A stretch of DNA of 64,000 nt from Natroniella sulfidigena (GTDB lineage Bacteria > Bacillota > Halanaerobiia > Halobacteroidales > Halobacteroidaceae), in the NCBI RefSeq assembly GCF_023223645.1, contig NZ_JALKBY010000002.1:124001-188000 (forward strand). The letters are read 5' to 3'. Made by a program: the position numbers and the translations under genes. Positions 7,739-16,797 of this stretch are shown here, piece by piece. A model generated the notes under the pieces. That model was given only the letters and a program-made list of their open reading frames with translations. It ran no database searches and was not told where the DNA came from. Each line of letters opens with the position of its first letter. Within the stretch, counting starts at the first letter, position 1.

Positions 7739-9079
7739 TTAAAAAGGTAGATTAAAGAATTGACCACTAAAGAAGATATAGGAAGCAAGTAAAGTTAAAA
7801 CTATATTAAGTAATTGGCCTCCTATGTAAAGCTGGATTGCTTTTCCTCCCTTAACCATCTGAGCCATATCTTTAAAGTTAGAATCGAGACCAATACTGAT
7901 AAATGCTAGTGTAAAGAAGAACCCTCTAAAACCATTCAATACTGGTAAACTAGCTTCTACAGTCGCTTCTGTTAATAAGAAAGAAAAGACTAACGAAGCC
8001 CCTATAAAGCCAAAGATAAATTTAGGTATTCTTGTAAAGATCTCTTTAAAACTGATCTCAACCTCTGTAGCAGATTTATTTTCATATTTTGTCACCCAAA
8101 AGATTGCTATTCCAAAAGCAATAATTCCAATTAAGATATTTTGTACCATCTTAATTATCGAAGCTACTTCCATTGCTTCTGCTCCTAATAGTGCAGAAGA
8201 GGCAACTACAGCTCCTGTCGCATCAATTGTACCTCCTAGCCATGCACCACCAACTATTGGATCTATTCCTAATAGCTGAACTACTGCTGGCATTCCAACC
8301 ATCATTAAAACAGTAAAGATTAAAGTTATTGAAACAGCTAAAGTAATCTCTTCTTGTTTAGCTTTAGAAGCTGTACCTGAAGCAATAGCTGCCGATACAC
8401 CACAGACTGAAGTCGCAGTAGCAATCGTAATTGCTAGTCCTTTATTATCATGCATCTTTAGAACCTTCTGCGAATACCAATACATCACTATTAAGACTGC
8501 TGGTGTCACTAACCAAGCTACTCCTAAGCCCATTGCTCCTAGTGCTAACATCCGATCAAATAAAATAGAAGCCCCTAATAAGACTAAACCAGTCTTAATA
8601 TATAAACCTGTTCGAACAGCTCCCTGTAAAAATTGAGGTACTTTAGTTAAATTACTAATTATCAATCCAATTACTAACGCCCAAATTACATCATTAAAAC
8701 CATAATGTCGCAATGGAGCATAATTTCCAAGTACATACGCTAAAATAGATAGTAAAAATATAACCGGATACCCTTTCAAAAAATCAGTAAACTCTTCTCG
8801 CTTACTAAAAAATACTGCCACAGCAAAAATAATTAAAGTTATTAATCCAGTCGTCAACATCCCTGTAACAATTTCAGCAGGAATAGCAGCCCAAATTGAC
8901 TCAGCACCTTCTACTCCCCACTCTTTTGGTAAAACAGGTTTTTCAATAATACTACCAACCGCAGCAACAATTAATGCTATCCCTAACCAAACAGTCCACC
9001 ATTCTTTTCCCCGCCATAACTTAGCAAACTTAGATTTAGTTTTTATATCCTTCTTATTTTCTAAATTAATCTCACCCAT
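7739..9079 (-). CDS. YeiH/UPF0324 family putative sulfate exporter-type transporter
   Basis: A 446-residue polytopic membrane protein with about ten hydrophobic segments, starting after a basic cytosolic N-terminus (NKKDIKTKSKFAKLWRGKEW). Sequence blocks such as ATATSVCGVSAAIAS and GGTIDATGAVVAS identify the UPF0324 (putative sulfate exporter) family. The substrate is not proven for the family. It shares its promoter design with the sulfate assimilation operon and sits beside a LysR regulator and cysK, so transport or efflux of an inorganic sulfur anion is a reasonable inference. Confidence 0.85.
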   Translation of the reverse strand: MGEINLENKKDIKTKSKFAKLWRGKEWWTVWLGIALIVAAVGSIIEKPVLPKEWGVEGAESIWAAIPAEIVTGMLTTGLITLIIFAVAVFFSKREEFTDFLKGYPVIFLLSILAYVLGNYAPLRHYGFNDVIWALVIGLIISNLTKVPQFLQGAVRTGLYIKTGLVLLGASILFDRMLALGAMGLGVAWLVTPAVLIVMYWYSQKVLKMHDNKGLAITIATATSVCGVSAAIASGTASKAKQEEITLAVSITLIFTVLMMVGMPAVVQLLGIDPIVGGAWLGGTIDATGAVVASSALLGAEAMEVASIIKMVQNILIGIIAFGIAIFWVTKYENKSATEVEISFKEIFTRIPKFIFGFIGASLVFSFLLTEATVEASLPVLNGFRGFFFTLAFISIGLDSNFKDMAQMVKGGKAIQLYIGGQLLNIVLTLLASYIFFSGQFFNLPF

Positions 9080-9117
9080 CTTTTAACTAACCTCCTATTA
9101 AAACTTTGTTATTATAA

Positions 9118-9146
9118 ACTTTACCACATTATCTGAGTAATGTCAA
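9118..9146 (-). promoter_or_regulatory. promoter of the YeiH-type transporter gene, twin of the hcyS promoter
   Basis: TTGACA (9141-9146), 17-base spacer, TAAAGT (9118-9123), then TTATAATAACAAA. ACATTA and TAATGT form an inverted repeat inside the spacer. CCGACTA and CCTATTGACAT lie upstream, as at the hcyS promoter. Confidence 0.75.
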
Positions 9147-9262
9147 TAGGTTTAGTCGGAATTATTTCATCCGGTTAATTCTTCTAGGTTAAGATTGAAT
9201 TTTGTAGTTTTTTTCTTCCCTTATTATATGTATTTAATGAAATCAATTTTTATTATAACCAA

Positions 9263-9299
9263 AAAAAGTAAGGTTGCCAGCTAGCAACCTTACTTTTTT
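9263..9299 (-). terminator. terminator after the lysR gene
   Basis: AGTAAGGTTGC and GCAACCTTACT pair around CAGCTA, with A/T runs on both sides, so it can work in either direction. It separates lysR from the transporter promoter. Confidence 0.85.
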
Positions 9300-9301
9300 A
9301 C

Positions 9302-10189
9302 TTAAAACCTCTTTATCAAATTATCAAATTCTTTAAGTAATAACTCTTCTGCTCTTGCTTGATAATATGCTAAATATAGCTTGCGGTTAATCAACATATC
9401 CCTTACCTCTACTTGCTCTACTCGCTTAGCAGAGATAGCTTTTTGAGCTGCTAACTCTGATATAAAAGAGACCCCTAAGCCAGCTTCTACTGCTGAAATG
9501 ATAGCCTCTGTACTCCCTAAATTAGCAACTACATTTAAATCGTTCTTATCTACTCCTGCTTCCTTTAAACCTGTCAACATTGCCTTTCTTGTCCCTGAAC
9601 CCTCTTCTCTAATTAACATTCTTTCTTCCACTAAATCATCAATAATAATCTTATCCCGTTTAGCCAACCGATGCTCCTTAGGAAGAATTAAGATCAATCG
9701 ATCATCAATTATCACTCTAGTTTTCACACCCTTAATCTTAGGCTTAGAACCAACTATTATTAAGTCAATCTTTCGTTGTTCTAAAAGATCAATCATCTCT
9801 TTACTATCTCCGACTCTCATTACCGTCTCTATTTCTGGAAACTCATCATAAAATTGTGCTAGTAAGTCAGGTAATAAGTACTCTGAAGGAATTGTACTAG
9901 CTCCTATTGATAATTGTCCAAACTTTTCTCCCTTAATTCTAGCTACCTCTAACTTAGTCTCTTCCCAGCTAGCTAAAATATCTTTTGCTCGCCTATAAAC
10001 CACCTTTCCTGCTGGAGTTAGTCTTAATTCTCCATCTTGCCTAATTACTAATTCAGCATCAAAGAACTCTTCTAATGATTTAATTTGCATACTAACAGCC
10101 GGTTGAGTTAATCCTAATTCATCAGCTACTGCTGAAAAGCTAGCTTTTTCCATTAATTTAACCAACATCTTTAAGGTCTTTAACTTCAT
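9302..10189 (-). CDS. LysR-family transcriptional regulator (probable sulfur regulator)
   Basis: A 295-residue LysR protein: winged HTH at about residues 15-35 (SFSAVADELGLTQPAVSMQIKSLE) and a periplasmic-binding-like effector domain from about 87. The start at 10189 (MKLKTLKM) is chosen because AGGAGG lies six bases upstream; a longer reading adds MRRML. It sits between cysK and the YeiH-type transporter. LysR regulators next to YeiH homologues and cys genes (CysB/CysL-like) commonly control sulfur metabolism, so it is the best local candidate for acting at the twin promoters (inference). Confidence 0.88.
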   Translation of the reverse strand: MKLKTLKMLVKLMEKASFSAVADELGLTQPAVSMQIKSLEEFFDAELVIRQDGELRLTPAGKVVYRRAKDILASWEETKLEVARIKGEKFGQLSIGASTIPSEYLLPDLLAQFYDEFPEIETVMRVGDSKEMIDLLEQRKIDLIIVGSKPKIKGVKTRVIIDDRLILILPKEHRLAKRDKIIIDDLVEERMLIREEGSGTRKAMLTGLKEAGVDKNDLNVVANLGSTEAIISAVEAGLGVSFISELAAQKAISAKRVEQVEVRDMLINRKLYLAYYQARAEELLLKEFDNLIKRF

Positions 10190-10216
10190 CAACATCCTCC
10201 TCATTTCAAAAATAAA

Positions 10217-10252
10217 AAAGAGCCTATAGGATTTCCCGTTAGACTCTTTTCC
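10217..10252 (-). terminator. terminator after cysK
   Basis: AAGAG-CTA-GGA pairs with TCC-TAG-CTCTT in an interrupted stem, followed on the minus strand by TTTTTTATTTTTG. Confidence 0.75.
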
Positions 10253-10258
10253 TAATTA

Positions 10259-11185
10259 CTACTCTTCAACTTTAAATAAAGGGGTACTTAAATATCGCTC
10301 TCCTGTATCAGGAGCTACTGTTACTACCTTCTTTCCTGCTCCTAACTCTTGAGCTACCTTAATAGCTGCTACAACTGCAGTCCCTGAAGAAATTCCAGCT
10401 AAAATTCCTTCTTCAGCTGCTAATTGACGTGACATCTCCATTGCTTCATTATTTTTTATTTGTACTACATCATCTAATATATCTATATTAAGTACATCAG
10501 GAATAAAGCCAGCTCCAATCCCTTGAAGCATATGCGGACCAGGCTCTTCTCCACTAATCACTGCTGAATCACTAGGTTCTACTGCCACAACTTTAACTCC
10601 TTCAATTTCATCTTTTAAAACTTCACCAACTCCAGTCACTGTACCACCCGTTCCTACTCCAGCTACAAAAGCATCTAAGTCCCCCTCAGTAGCTTCAATA
10701 ATCTCTTTAACTGTCGTTTTGCGATGGATATCTGGATTAGCAGGATTTAAAAATTGTTGTGGCATAAAATAATTTTCATTATTATCAGTTAATTCCTTAG
10801 CTTTTTCAATAGCTCCTGGCATTCCCTCTTCCCCAGGAGTCAAAATTAATTCAGCCCCATAAGCCTTTAAGATCTTCCTCCGTTCAATACTCATTGTATT
10901 AGGCATTACTAAAACTACATTATACCCTTTAGCCGTTCCAATAAATGCTAAGCCAATTCCTGTATTACCACTAGTTGGTTCAACAATCGTTCCACCTGGC
11001 TTTAAGTAACCTTCTTCTTCAGCCACTGTAATCATATTAAACGCTATTCTATCCTTAACACTACCCCCGGGATTAAAAGACTCCAATTTAACATAGACTT
11101 CAGCTGCATCTTCTGGTACAACTTTATTTAATTTAACAAGCGGTGTCTTACCTACTAACTCTGTTATATTATCGACAATTCTCAT
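10259..11185 (-). CDS. cysK: cysteine synthase (O-acetylserine sulfhydrylase)
   Basis: Joins sulfide and O-acetylserine to give cysteine, using PLP. The 308-residue length is normal. PLP lysine K44 is in [11 protein letters not shown]; the substrate loop [10 protein letters not shown] is near 69-78 and the PLP phosphate loop [10 protein letters not shown] near 177. AGGAGG precedes the ATG. It has its own promoter and terminator and closes the sulfur island. It supplies the cysteine branch, while the upstream operon supplies homocysteine. Confidence 0.95.
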   Translation of the reverse strand: MRIVDNITELVGKTPLVKLNKVVPEDAAEVYVKLESFNPGGSVKDRIAFNMITVAEEEGYLKPGGTIVEPTSGNTGIGLAFIGTAKGYNVVLVMPNTMSIERRKILKAYGAELILTPGEEGMPGAIEKAKELTDNNENYFMPQQFLNPANPDIHRKTTVKEIIEATEGDLDAFVAGVGTGGTVTGVGEVLKDEIEGVKVVAVEPSDSAVISGEEPGPHMLQGIGAGFIPDVLNIDILDDVVQIKNNEAMEMSRQLAAEEGILAGISSGTAVVAAIKVAQELGAGKKVVTVAPDTGERYLSTPLFKVEE

Positions 11186-11244
11186 CTTAAAACCTCCTAT
11201 GTATTCTCATATCCAAGTAAATCGCTTTGTTTTCATTTAGTTAT

Positions 11245-11273
11245 AGTTTACAAAAAAAACCACCCCCTGTCAA
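11245..11273 (-). promoter_or_regulatory. cysK promoter
   Basis: TTGACA (11268-11273), 17-base spacer, TAAACT (11245-11250). The -35 overlaps the last codons of the DUF389 gene. It lacks the CCGACTA and inverted-repeat features of the twin sulfur promoters. Confidence 0.55.
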
Positions 11274-12502
11274 GAAGAATCTGTAACCACCTCAAACCGT
11301 TGTGTTGGTATAACTTCAAACTCAATCACATAATCCCGTTCCAATTGCTGTTGAATCTGTTCAGCCAAACTATTAATATCTTCTTTGTCTTTTGCGTGCG
11401 GACTATAAAAGACCAATTCAATTCGCTCTTCTCCTACTTCAACTTTAATTAATCTACTTTCAAATTGATCCTTAAAATGTTCACGATAAGTTTGGCGTAC
11501 AACATCCTCTGGCTGTTCTTTAACCATCTGCTGATAAGTAATCACCCATAGTGGTACTGCCAGTAAAAGTAGAGATATAACTAAAATAATCAAACTCTTT
11601 TTTATTAATTTTTTAGCAGTTAAATCATACCAAAACTGAGGCTTTAATCCTTTAAAATAAAAGGTCAACACAATTGCTAACAATAGAGCAAAGAAGTTTG
11701 CCAATAATAATAAAATTGCTCCAGAAAATAAGGGCCAACTCCAAAGTGCAATCCCAATTCCTATCGTTGCCATCACAGGAATTAAAGCAGCAGCAATTAC
11801 TACCCCTACCAACTGTTGCTTAATATTAGTTACTAATGAATAAGCTCCTGCTCCTCCAGCAGCAAAAGCAATCAACAGATCAGGTAATGTTGGTAACATC
11901 CTAACTTCTAAAGCCCGATTGATCGTTACATTCGGAATAACCAGCCCCGATAAGGCACCAATCACAACTGCTACCACAACTACTACTAACTCAGCAATCA
12001 AACCTTGAACCGATAATTTCAAATCACCTAACACTATCCCTACTGCTATCGCTATAATTGGCCCGAAGACTGGAGCAATTACCATTGAACCCACAATTAC
12101 TGCAGTATTGTCAATAATCAACCCCAGCGTAGCTATAATAGCAGCTACTACAGCCAAAATTAATAGTTGACTATCTACTTTACTATTATCTTTAGCATAT
12201 GTTACAATCGTTTCTCTTGATGCTCGATAATTATACTCTTTAACTTTTTCTTTATCTCTAGGTATAACTGTATCAGGAGTAAAGATGATTAAACTTCGCT
12301 CTGTATTTTCCGAAAAATTAAATCTTTCTTTTAATCCATCCAATAACTGATCTTGATTCCCATATAATAAGTTTAAAATCAATAAATCTCCAGTTTCAGA
12401 TTCAATCAATTTATAGTTTTCAATATCTATCCCTAATCTCTTCAATAAGTCAACTGCTTCTTTCCCTTTACCAGATTCGAAAGTGGCATGAACTATCTGC
12501 AT
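11270..12502 (-). CDS. DUF389 / TIGR00341 family membrane protein
   Basis: About 410 residues. An N-terminal soluble region of roughly 120 residues (MQIVHATFESGKGKEAVDLL) is followed by six or seven membrane segments starting at SQLLILAVVAAIIATLGLIIDNTAVIVGSM, and a C-terminal soluble tail after about 330. DUF389 proteins have no agreed function. Two adjacent ATGs exist; the second, at 12502, has better spacing from AGGAGG. It lies between yerC and cysK, both transcribed the same way, with terminators on the yerC side. Confidence 0.85.
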   Translation of the reverse strand: MQIVHATFESGKGKEAVDLLKRLGIDIENYKLIESETGDLLILNLLYGNQDQLLDGLKERFNFSENTERSLIIFTPDTVIPRDKEKVKEYNYRASRETIVTYAKDNSKVDSQLLILAVVAAIIATLGLIIDNTAVIVGSMVIAPVFGPIIAIAVGIVLGDLKLSVQGLIAELVVVVVAVVIGALSGLVIPNVTINRALEVRMLPTLPDLLIAFAAGGAGAYSLVTNIKQQLVGVVIAAALIPVMATIGIGIALWSWPLFSGAILLLLANFFALLLAIVLTFYFKGLKPQFWYDLTAKKLIKKSLIILVISLLLLAVPLWVITYQQMVKEQPEDVVRQTYREHFKDQFESRLIKVEVGEERIELVFYSPHAKDKEDINSLAEQIQQQLERDYVIEFEVIPTQRFEVVTDSS

Positions 12503-12549
12503 CATCTGCCTCCTCTTTTTAAACTACTCTTTAGTGTGCCACCAGTTTT

Positions 12550-12586
12550 AAAAAAATATAAGAGATCACTAAATTTAGTGATCTCC
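12550..12586 (-). terminator. terminator after yerC
   Basis: GAGATCACTAAA and TTTAGTGATCTC form a perfect palindrome, followed on the minus strand by TTATATTTTTTT. Confidence 0.85.
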
Positions 12587-12608
12587 TGGACAAAGCAACT
12601 TTTATATT

Positions 12609-12896
12609 CTATTTTTCCATTCGTTCTAAAATTAACTGATAACCATCAGCCCCATAATTTAAACATCTCTTGACTCTACTGATAGTGGCAGTACTTGCTC
12701 CTGTACTCTGAGCAATCTCCTCATAAGTAGCACCCTCTTTTAACATCTTAGCTACTTCTAATCGCTGGGCCAAAGATTTTATTTCATTAACTGTACATAT
12801 ATCCTCAAAAAACTTATAACATTCTTCTTTATTCTCTAATAATAAAATTGCTTCAAATAGTTGCTCGGTAAATTCATTCTTTAATTTAGAGTTCAA
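12609..12896 (-). CDS. yerC: YerC/YecD family TrpR-like DNA-binding protein
   Basis: A helical protein of about 95 residues with a TrpR-like HTH: VNEIKSLAQRLEVAKMLKEGATYEEIAQSTGASTATISRVKRCL. Members of this family are small Trp-repressor-like proteins of poorly defined role. I chose the TTG at 12896 because AGGAGG lies eight bases upstream; a GTG inside the ribosome-binding site is the alternative. Monocistronic, with a terminator behind it. Confidence 0.88.
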   Translation of the reverse strand: MNSKLKNEFTEQLFEAILLLENKEECYKFFEDICTVNEIKSLAQRLEVAKMLKEGATYEEIAQSTGASTATISRVKRCLNYGADGYQLILERMEK

Positions 12897-12987
12897 ATCT
12901 CCCACCTCCTAAGTTTCTTAACCTTATTATAATACATTTTAGAGCTTATTACCAGCAGTTTAATGTATTAAAGAGGTGATATACTTT

Positions 12988-13030
12988 AGATTAAGATTAA
13001 GTCCGAGTTTAAGTAACCCATTTAAAAAGC
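12988..13030. repeat. hexamer-type intergenic repeat ending AGTAACCCATTTAAAAA
   Basis: Units near AGATTA/AGTTTA run into AAGTAACCCATTTAAAAA. Almost the same ending occurs at 63362-63380, and a close variant at 39668-39698; a reverse-complement array lies at 24148-24190. Confidence 0.7.
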
Positions 13031-13044
13031 ATAGTTTCTTAAAT

Positions 13045-13090
13045 AATAAAAAGCATAAGCTATCCTCTCAAACAGAAGATAACTTATACT
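13045..13090 (-). terminator. terminator after the purine permease gene
   Basis: AGTATAAGTTATC and GATAGCTTATGCT pair with two mismatches, followed by TTTTATTATT on the minus strand. Confidence 0.7.
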
Positions 13091-13110
13091 TATAATAAGC
13101 CAAGTTGCTT

Positions 13111-14424
13111 TTACATAAACAGATATTTTATTGCAAATAATAATGCTAAAATATTAATTACCATATTAGTCTCATCAGTTCTTCCAGAAACCAACTTCAT
13201 AATTGGATAAAAGATAATTCCAGCTGCAATTCCTTCAGCAATACTAAAAGTAAAAGGCATCATTGCAATTGTCATAAAAGCAGGAAATGCTTCTGTAAAG
13301 TCTTCAAAATCAATTCCCTTAATAGCTCCCATCATTAAAACTCCCACAATAATTAACGCTGGAGCTGTCGCTGCCTCTGGTACTAACAACACCAAAGGAG
13401 AAATTAATAATGAAAGAAGAAATAAGATAGCTACTACAACTGCAGTTAAACCTGTCTTTCCACCTTCAACTACTCCCGCTGTACTTTCAACATAAGTAGT
13501 TACTGTACTGGTTCCAAGAATCGCTCCTGCAGTCGTTCCAATAGAATCGGCCATCAATGCCTTACCAGCTCGTGGTAAATTACCATCTTCATCTAACATT
13601 TTGGCTCGAGCTCCAGTTCCAACTAAAGTCCCAATCGTATCGAATAAATCAACAAAAGTAAGGGCCAAGATCACATTCAAAATCCCAAAATTAAATAACT
13701 CAGGAAATCCATCTACAAATGCACCGAAAGCCTCAAAGCTCACTTCCAATGAAAAAGGTGAAAACCCTTCTCCAATCTCCACAACACCCATTGGAATTCC
13801 AATAATAGTAGTTAGAATAATTCCAAGTAAAATAGATCCTTTAACATTCTTAGCCATTAAAATAGCAGTAATAATTAAACCAATTAAAGCTAAAAGAGTG
13901 CTCGGTTGAGTTAAATTATCCGTTAAAGCAACTAAAGTAGCTTCATCTGCTATAACAATTTCAGCATTTTTCAAACCAATTAAGGCTATAAAGAGACCAA
14001 TTCCTGCACTAACTGCTTTTTTTAGAGATAAAGGAATTGCATTGACTAAAACTGTTCTAAGACCCGTTATCGTAATAATAATAAAGAAAACACCTGAAAT
14101 AAAGACTGCTGCTAAAGCTGCTTGCCAACTAAGCCCCATGCCAATTACTACAGTATAGGCAAAGAACGCATTCAATCCCATCCCTGGTGCTAAAGCAAAA
14201 GGATAGTTAGCATATAAACCCATAATCAAAGTAGAAATTGCTGCAGATATAACTGTCGCAGCCATAACTGCCTCAAATGGCATTCCTGCATCACTCAAAA
14301 TTATAGGGTTAACAATAATGATATAAGCCATTGTCATAAATGTAGTCAATCCAGCTATAACCTCTGTCTTAAGATTAGTTCCATGTTCTTTTAACTTAAA
14401 AAGATTTTCCAAAAGTTCGTTCAT
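13111..14424 (-). CDS. NCS2 (AzgA-type) guanine/hypoxanthine permease
   Basis: A 437-residue polytopic protein with family blocks TEVIAGLTTFMTMAYIIIVNP near the start, APGMGLNAFFAYTVV, FVDLFDTIGTLVGTG and TSTVTTYVESTAGV. These identify the AzgA branch of the NCS2 nucleobase transporters (PbuG/PbuO, GhxP). The guanine-class riboswitch in its leader supports guanine or hypoxanthine uptake, shut off when guanine is plentiful. Confidence 0.92.
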   Translation of the reverse strand: MNELLENLFKLKEHGTNLKTEVIAGLTTFMTMAYIIIVNPIILSDAGMPFEAVMAATVISAAISTLIMGLYANYPFALAPGMGLNAFFAYTVVIGMGLSWQAALAAVFISGVFFIIITITGLRTVLVNAIPLSLKKAVSAGIGLFIALIGLKNAEIVIADEATLVALTDNLTQPSTLLALIGLIITAILMAKNVKGSILLGIILTTIIGIPMGVVEIGEGFSPFSLEVSFEAFGAFVDGFPELFNFGILNVILALTFVDLFDTIGTLVGTGARAKMLDEDGNLPRAGKALMADSIGTTAGAILGTSTVTTYVESTAGVVEGGKTGLTAVVVAILFLLSLLISPLVLLVPEAATAPALIIVGVLMMGAIKGIDFEDFTEAFPAFMTIAMMPFTFSIAEGIAAGIIFYPIMKLVSGRTDETNMVINILALLFAIKYLFM

Positions 14425-14469
14425 TAAAAGTCCCTCCTAGTTTAGATATTTTATTTAATTAAACCTAAA

Positions 14470-14520
14470 AAAATAAAAATCCCAAATTATAAATTCCAGA
14501 GGGAATTAATAGTTTGGGAT
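14470..14520 (-). terminator. riboswitch-linked terminator upstream of the purine permease
   Basis: ATCCCAAACTATTAATTCC pairs with GGAATTTATAATTTGGGAT with a few mismatches, followed by TTTTATTTTTTT on the minus strand. It sits between the aptamer and the permease ATG, so it is the likely expression platform. Confidence 0.85.
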
Positions 14521-14548
14521 AAAGATATAGCATACAGCTACATCTCTT

Positions 14549-14614
14549 CCCGTAGTCGACTAATTTACGGCTAGTCGGTAGAAACTTTCAGACCTTATCT
14601 CTGAGATTATACGG
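14549..14614 (-). promoter_or_regulatory. guanine-class purine riboswitch aptamer (permease)
   Basis: On the minus strand: P1 CCGTATAAT...GACTACGG, P2 and P3 with the loop residues GATAAGG and GCCGTAAA, and the J2/3 segment GTTTCTACC. The base that selects the ligand is C (GACTACGG, not GATTAT), so guanine/hypoxanthine rather than adenine. Confidence 0.95.
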
Positions 14615-14671
14615 AGTTGATAATTTTTTATTGTTTTAAAATTAATTACTAATTATATCTTTTGCAGTATA

Positions 14672-14700
14672 ATAATATCATAAATTCAAATATTGTTCAA
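14672..14700 (-). promoter_or_regulatory. promoter of the riboswitch-permease transcript
   Basis: TTGAAC (14695-14700), 17-base spacer, TATTAT (14672-14677), placing the start about 50 bases before the aptamer. Confidence 0.6.
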
Positions 14701-14769
14701 GTATAAACTAATATTTCTGTTGTTTTATTGAATATAGTTCGTTTTCACCTTGGTTACTACTGCTTCAAA

Positions 14770-14836
14770 CCCCCCTACGAGTTTTTTACAAAAACTCTCC
14801 GTGGAATAGAAAATAATTTTAAATTATTTTCTATTC
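14770..14836 (-). repeat. two-hairpin repeat, copy A (overlaps the guaA stop)
   Basis: On the minus strand: stem 2 GGAATAGAAAATAATTT... with its perfect reverse complement, linker CACGGA, stem 1 GAGTTTTT-GTA-AAAAACTC, then GTAGGGGGG and TTTGAAGCA. The 5' arm of stem 2 contains the last guaA codons and stop (GGAATAG). Other copies are at 55346, 59926 and 60049. Confidence 0.8.
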
Positions 14837-16375
14837 CCACTCAATAGTTGCCGGTGGTTTGGAAGTTATATCATAAACGACTCGATTGACCTCTGGTACA
14901 TGGTTGGTAATCTTGGTCGAAATCTCTTCCAAAACTCGATGAGGAATTTTGGCCCAATCAGCAGTCATTGCATCTTTACTCTTAACAGCACGTAACACAA
15001 TCGTATAGGCATAAGTTCTTTCATCCCCCATCACACCTACACTACGCATTGGAGGTAAGACAGCAAAATACTGCCAGATCTCTCGATCCAATTCTGCTTT
15101 ACTAATCTCCTCTCTAAAGATAGCATCAGCTTCTCTTAAAACCTCTAATTTTTCTTCAGTAACCTCCCTTAACACTCTAATCCCTAAACCGGGCCCAGGG
15201 AAAGGTTGCCTCCAAACTATCTTGGCTGGTAGTCCTAATTCTTCCCCTACTTCCCGTACTTCATCCTTAAATAATTCTCTTAACGGTTCAATCAATTTAA
15301 ATTCCATATCTTCAGGTAAACCACCTACATTATGATGGCTTTTGATTGTGGAAGAGTCATCACCTTCTCCACTCTCTATTACATCAGAATAAATAGTACC
15401 TTGCACTAAATAACTAGCATCTCCAACTTTAGCTGCTTCCTCTTCAAAAACCCTAATAAATTGATTACCAATTATCTTTCTTTTCTCTTCAGGGTCTGCA
15501 ACCCCAACTAATTGTTCTAAAAATCTATCCTGTGCTTCTACAGCAACTAAGTTCATCTCAAATTCTTCACCAAAGGTCTTTTTTACCTCTGCTGCTTCAT
15601 TCTTACGCAACAGACCATGATCAACAAAAATACAGGTCAACTGTTCTCCAATTGCTTTATCTACTAAAGCAGCTGCTACTGAAGAATCTACCCCTCCAGA
15701 CAAACCACAGATTACCTGTTCATCATCTCCTACTCTCTCTCTAATCTCTGCTACTGTCTGTTCAATAAAATTAGCAGTTGTCCAATTTCCTTGACAGTTA
15801 CAGACCTGATACAAAAAGTTTTCAATTATTTCTGTTCCCTGTGGTGTATGTACTACTTCAGGGTGAAATTGAACTCCATAAAATCCTTTGTCCTGATTAC
15901 CAATTGCAGCTAGTGGAGTATTATCTGTAACACCAATTACTTCAAAACCATCAGGTAGTTCAGCAACAGCATCCCCATGGCTCATCCAACACTCTAATTG
16001 TTGGTCTAAATCAGTAAATAACTCCAACTCTTTCTTCACTTCCATCATTGCTCGTCCATATTCTCTATTCTCTGTTGCTACAACCTTACCCCCAGGTAGC
16101 AGATGGCTCATCAACTGCATCCCATAACAGATCCCTAAAATAGGAATCCCCAATTCAAAAATTTCCTCCTCGATATACGGAGCATCTTCTGCATAGACAC
16201 TTGCTGGCCCACCTGAAAAGACAATTCCTGCTGGTTCCAACTCTTTAACCTTCTCTAAATCAACATTATAAGGTAAAACTTCCGAATAAACATTACACTC
16301 TCTAATCCTTCTAGCAATTAATTTGCTATATTGTGCTCCAAAATCTAATACTAAAACTACTTCTTTTTGTGCCAC
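14831..16375 (-). CDS. guaA: GMP synthase (glutamine-hydrolysing)
   Basis: Converts XMP to GMP. The 514-residue length is standard. The N-terminal class I glutamine amidotransferase has the nucleophile in GICYGMQ (about 81-87) and the H/E pair in GVQFHPEV; the ATP pyrophosphatase P-loop is GLSGGVDSS; the C-terminal dimerisation domain ends [16 protein letters not shown]. Controlled by a guanine riboswitch upstream. The stop codon lies within stem 2 of repeat copy A. Confidence 0.97.
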   Translation of the reverse strand: MAQKEVVLVLDFGAQYSKLIARRIRECNVYSEVLPYNVDLEKVKELEPAGIVFSGGPASVYAEDAPYIEEEIFELGIPILGICYGMQLMSHLLPGGKVVATENREYGRAMMEVKKELELFTDLDQQLECWMSHGDAVAELPDGFEVIGVTDNTPLAAIGNQDKGFYGVQFHPEVVHTPQGTEIIENFLYQVCNCQGNWTTANFIEQTVAEIRERVGDDEQVICGLSGGVDSSVAAALVDKAIGEQLTCIFVDHGLLRKNEAAEVKKTFGEEFEMNLVAVEAQDRFLEQLVGVADPEEKRKIIGNQFIRVFEEEAAKVGDASYLVQGTIYSDVIESGEGDDSSTIKSHHNVGGLPEDMEFKLIEPLRELFKDEVREVGEELGLPAKIVWRQPFPGPGLGIRVLREVTEEKLEVLREADAIFREEISKAELDREIWQYFAVLPPMRSVGVMGDERTYAYTIVLRAVKSKDAMTADWAKIPHRVLEEISTKITNHVPEVNRVVYDITSKPPATIEWE

Positions 16376-16404
16376 TATTTAACCCTCCTTAAATCTAGTA
16401 TAAA

Positions 16405-16459
16405 TAAAAAAACTCAAATTATAAGCCCTAATTTAATTACTCAAGGGCCAAATTTGAGA
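16405..16459 (-). terminator. riboswitch-linked terminator upstream of guaA
   Basis: CTCAAATTTGGCCCT pairs with AGGGCTTATAATTTGAG, followed by TTTTTTTATTTAT on the minus strand. It lies between the aptamer and the guaA ribosome-binding site. Confidence 0.85.
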
Positions 16460-16492
16460 GATAGATACATATAGATATAGCTATATTACTAT

Positions 16493-16559
16493 CTCGTAGT
16501 CAACCAGTTTGCGGCTAGTTGGTAGAAACCTTCGACCCCTATTGTCGAAATTATACGAG
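16493..16559 (-). promoter_or_regulatory. guanine-class purine riboswitch aptamer (guaA)
   Basis: CTCGTATAAT...GACTACGAG forms P1; GGTTTCTACC and the loops AATAGGG and CCGCAAA match the purine aptamer. The specificity base is C, so guanine class. It feeds guanine levels back on GMP synthesis. Confidence 0.95.
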
Positions 16560-16563
16560 AAGT

Positions 16564-16765
16564 TGATATTTAGTGGCAAATGCCACTAAATATCAGTGTA
16601 CAGTGTACGGTTGACAGTTGACAGTTAAAAACCTTTAAAAACTTAAAAAATCAAAAAAACATTCCTAAAACAATATTATTCATAAAAGTTTTGCTCATGA
16701 TCTTAATTTTTTAATCTTTTGCTCTTAACTGTAAACTGTACACTGTCAACTGTAAACTGCTCTAT
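16564..16765. repeat. inverted heptamer-repeat element between guaA and larC
   Basis: Starts with a perfect palindrome, GATATTTAGTGGCA/TGCCACTAAATATC. The left arm has GTGTACA/GTTGACA units ending in AGTTAAAAACC; the right arm (16726-16760) has AACTGTA/CACTGTC/AACTGTA units in the opposite sense. CCACTAAATATCAGTGTACA is shared exactly with the element at 22096. Confidence 0.8.
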
Positions 16766-16797
16766 TATCCAGTTATGCTGTTAGTATAAATCAGATC

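Noticed and set aside
16584-16630. TTGACA boxes in the heptamer arrays as promoters
   Set aside because: They recur in every AGTTGAC unit and lack a -10 at 16-18 bases.
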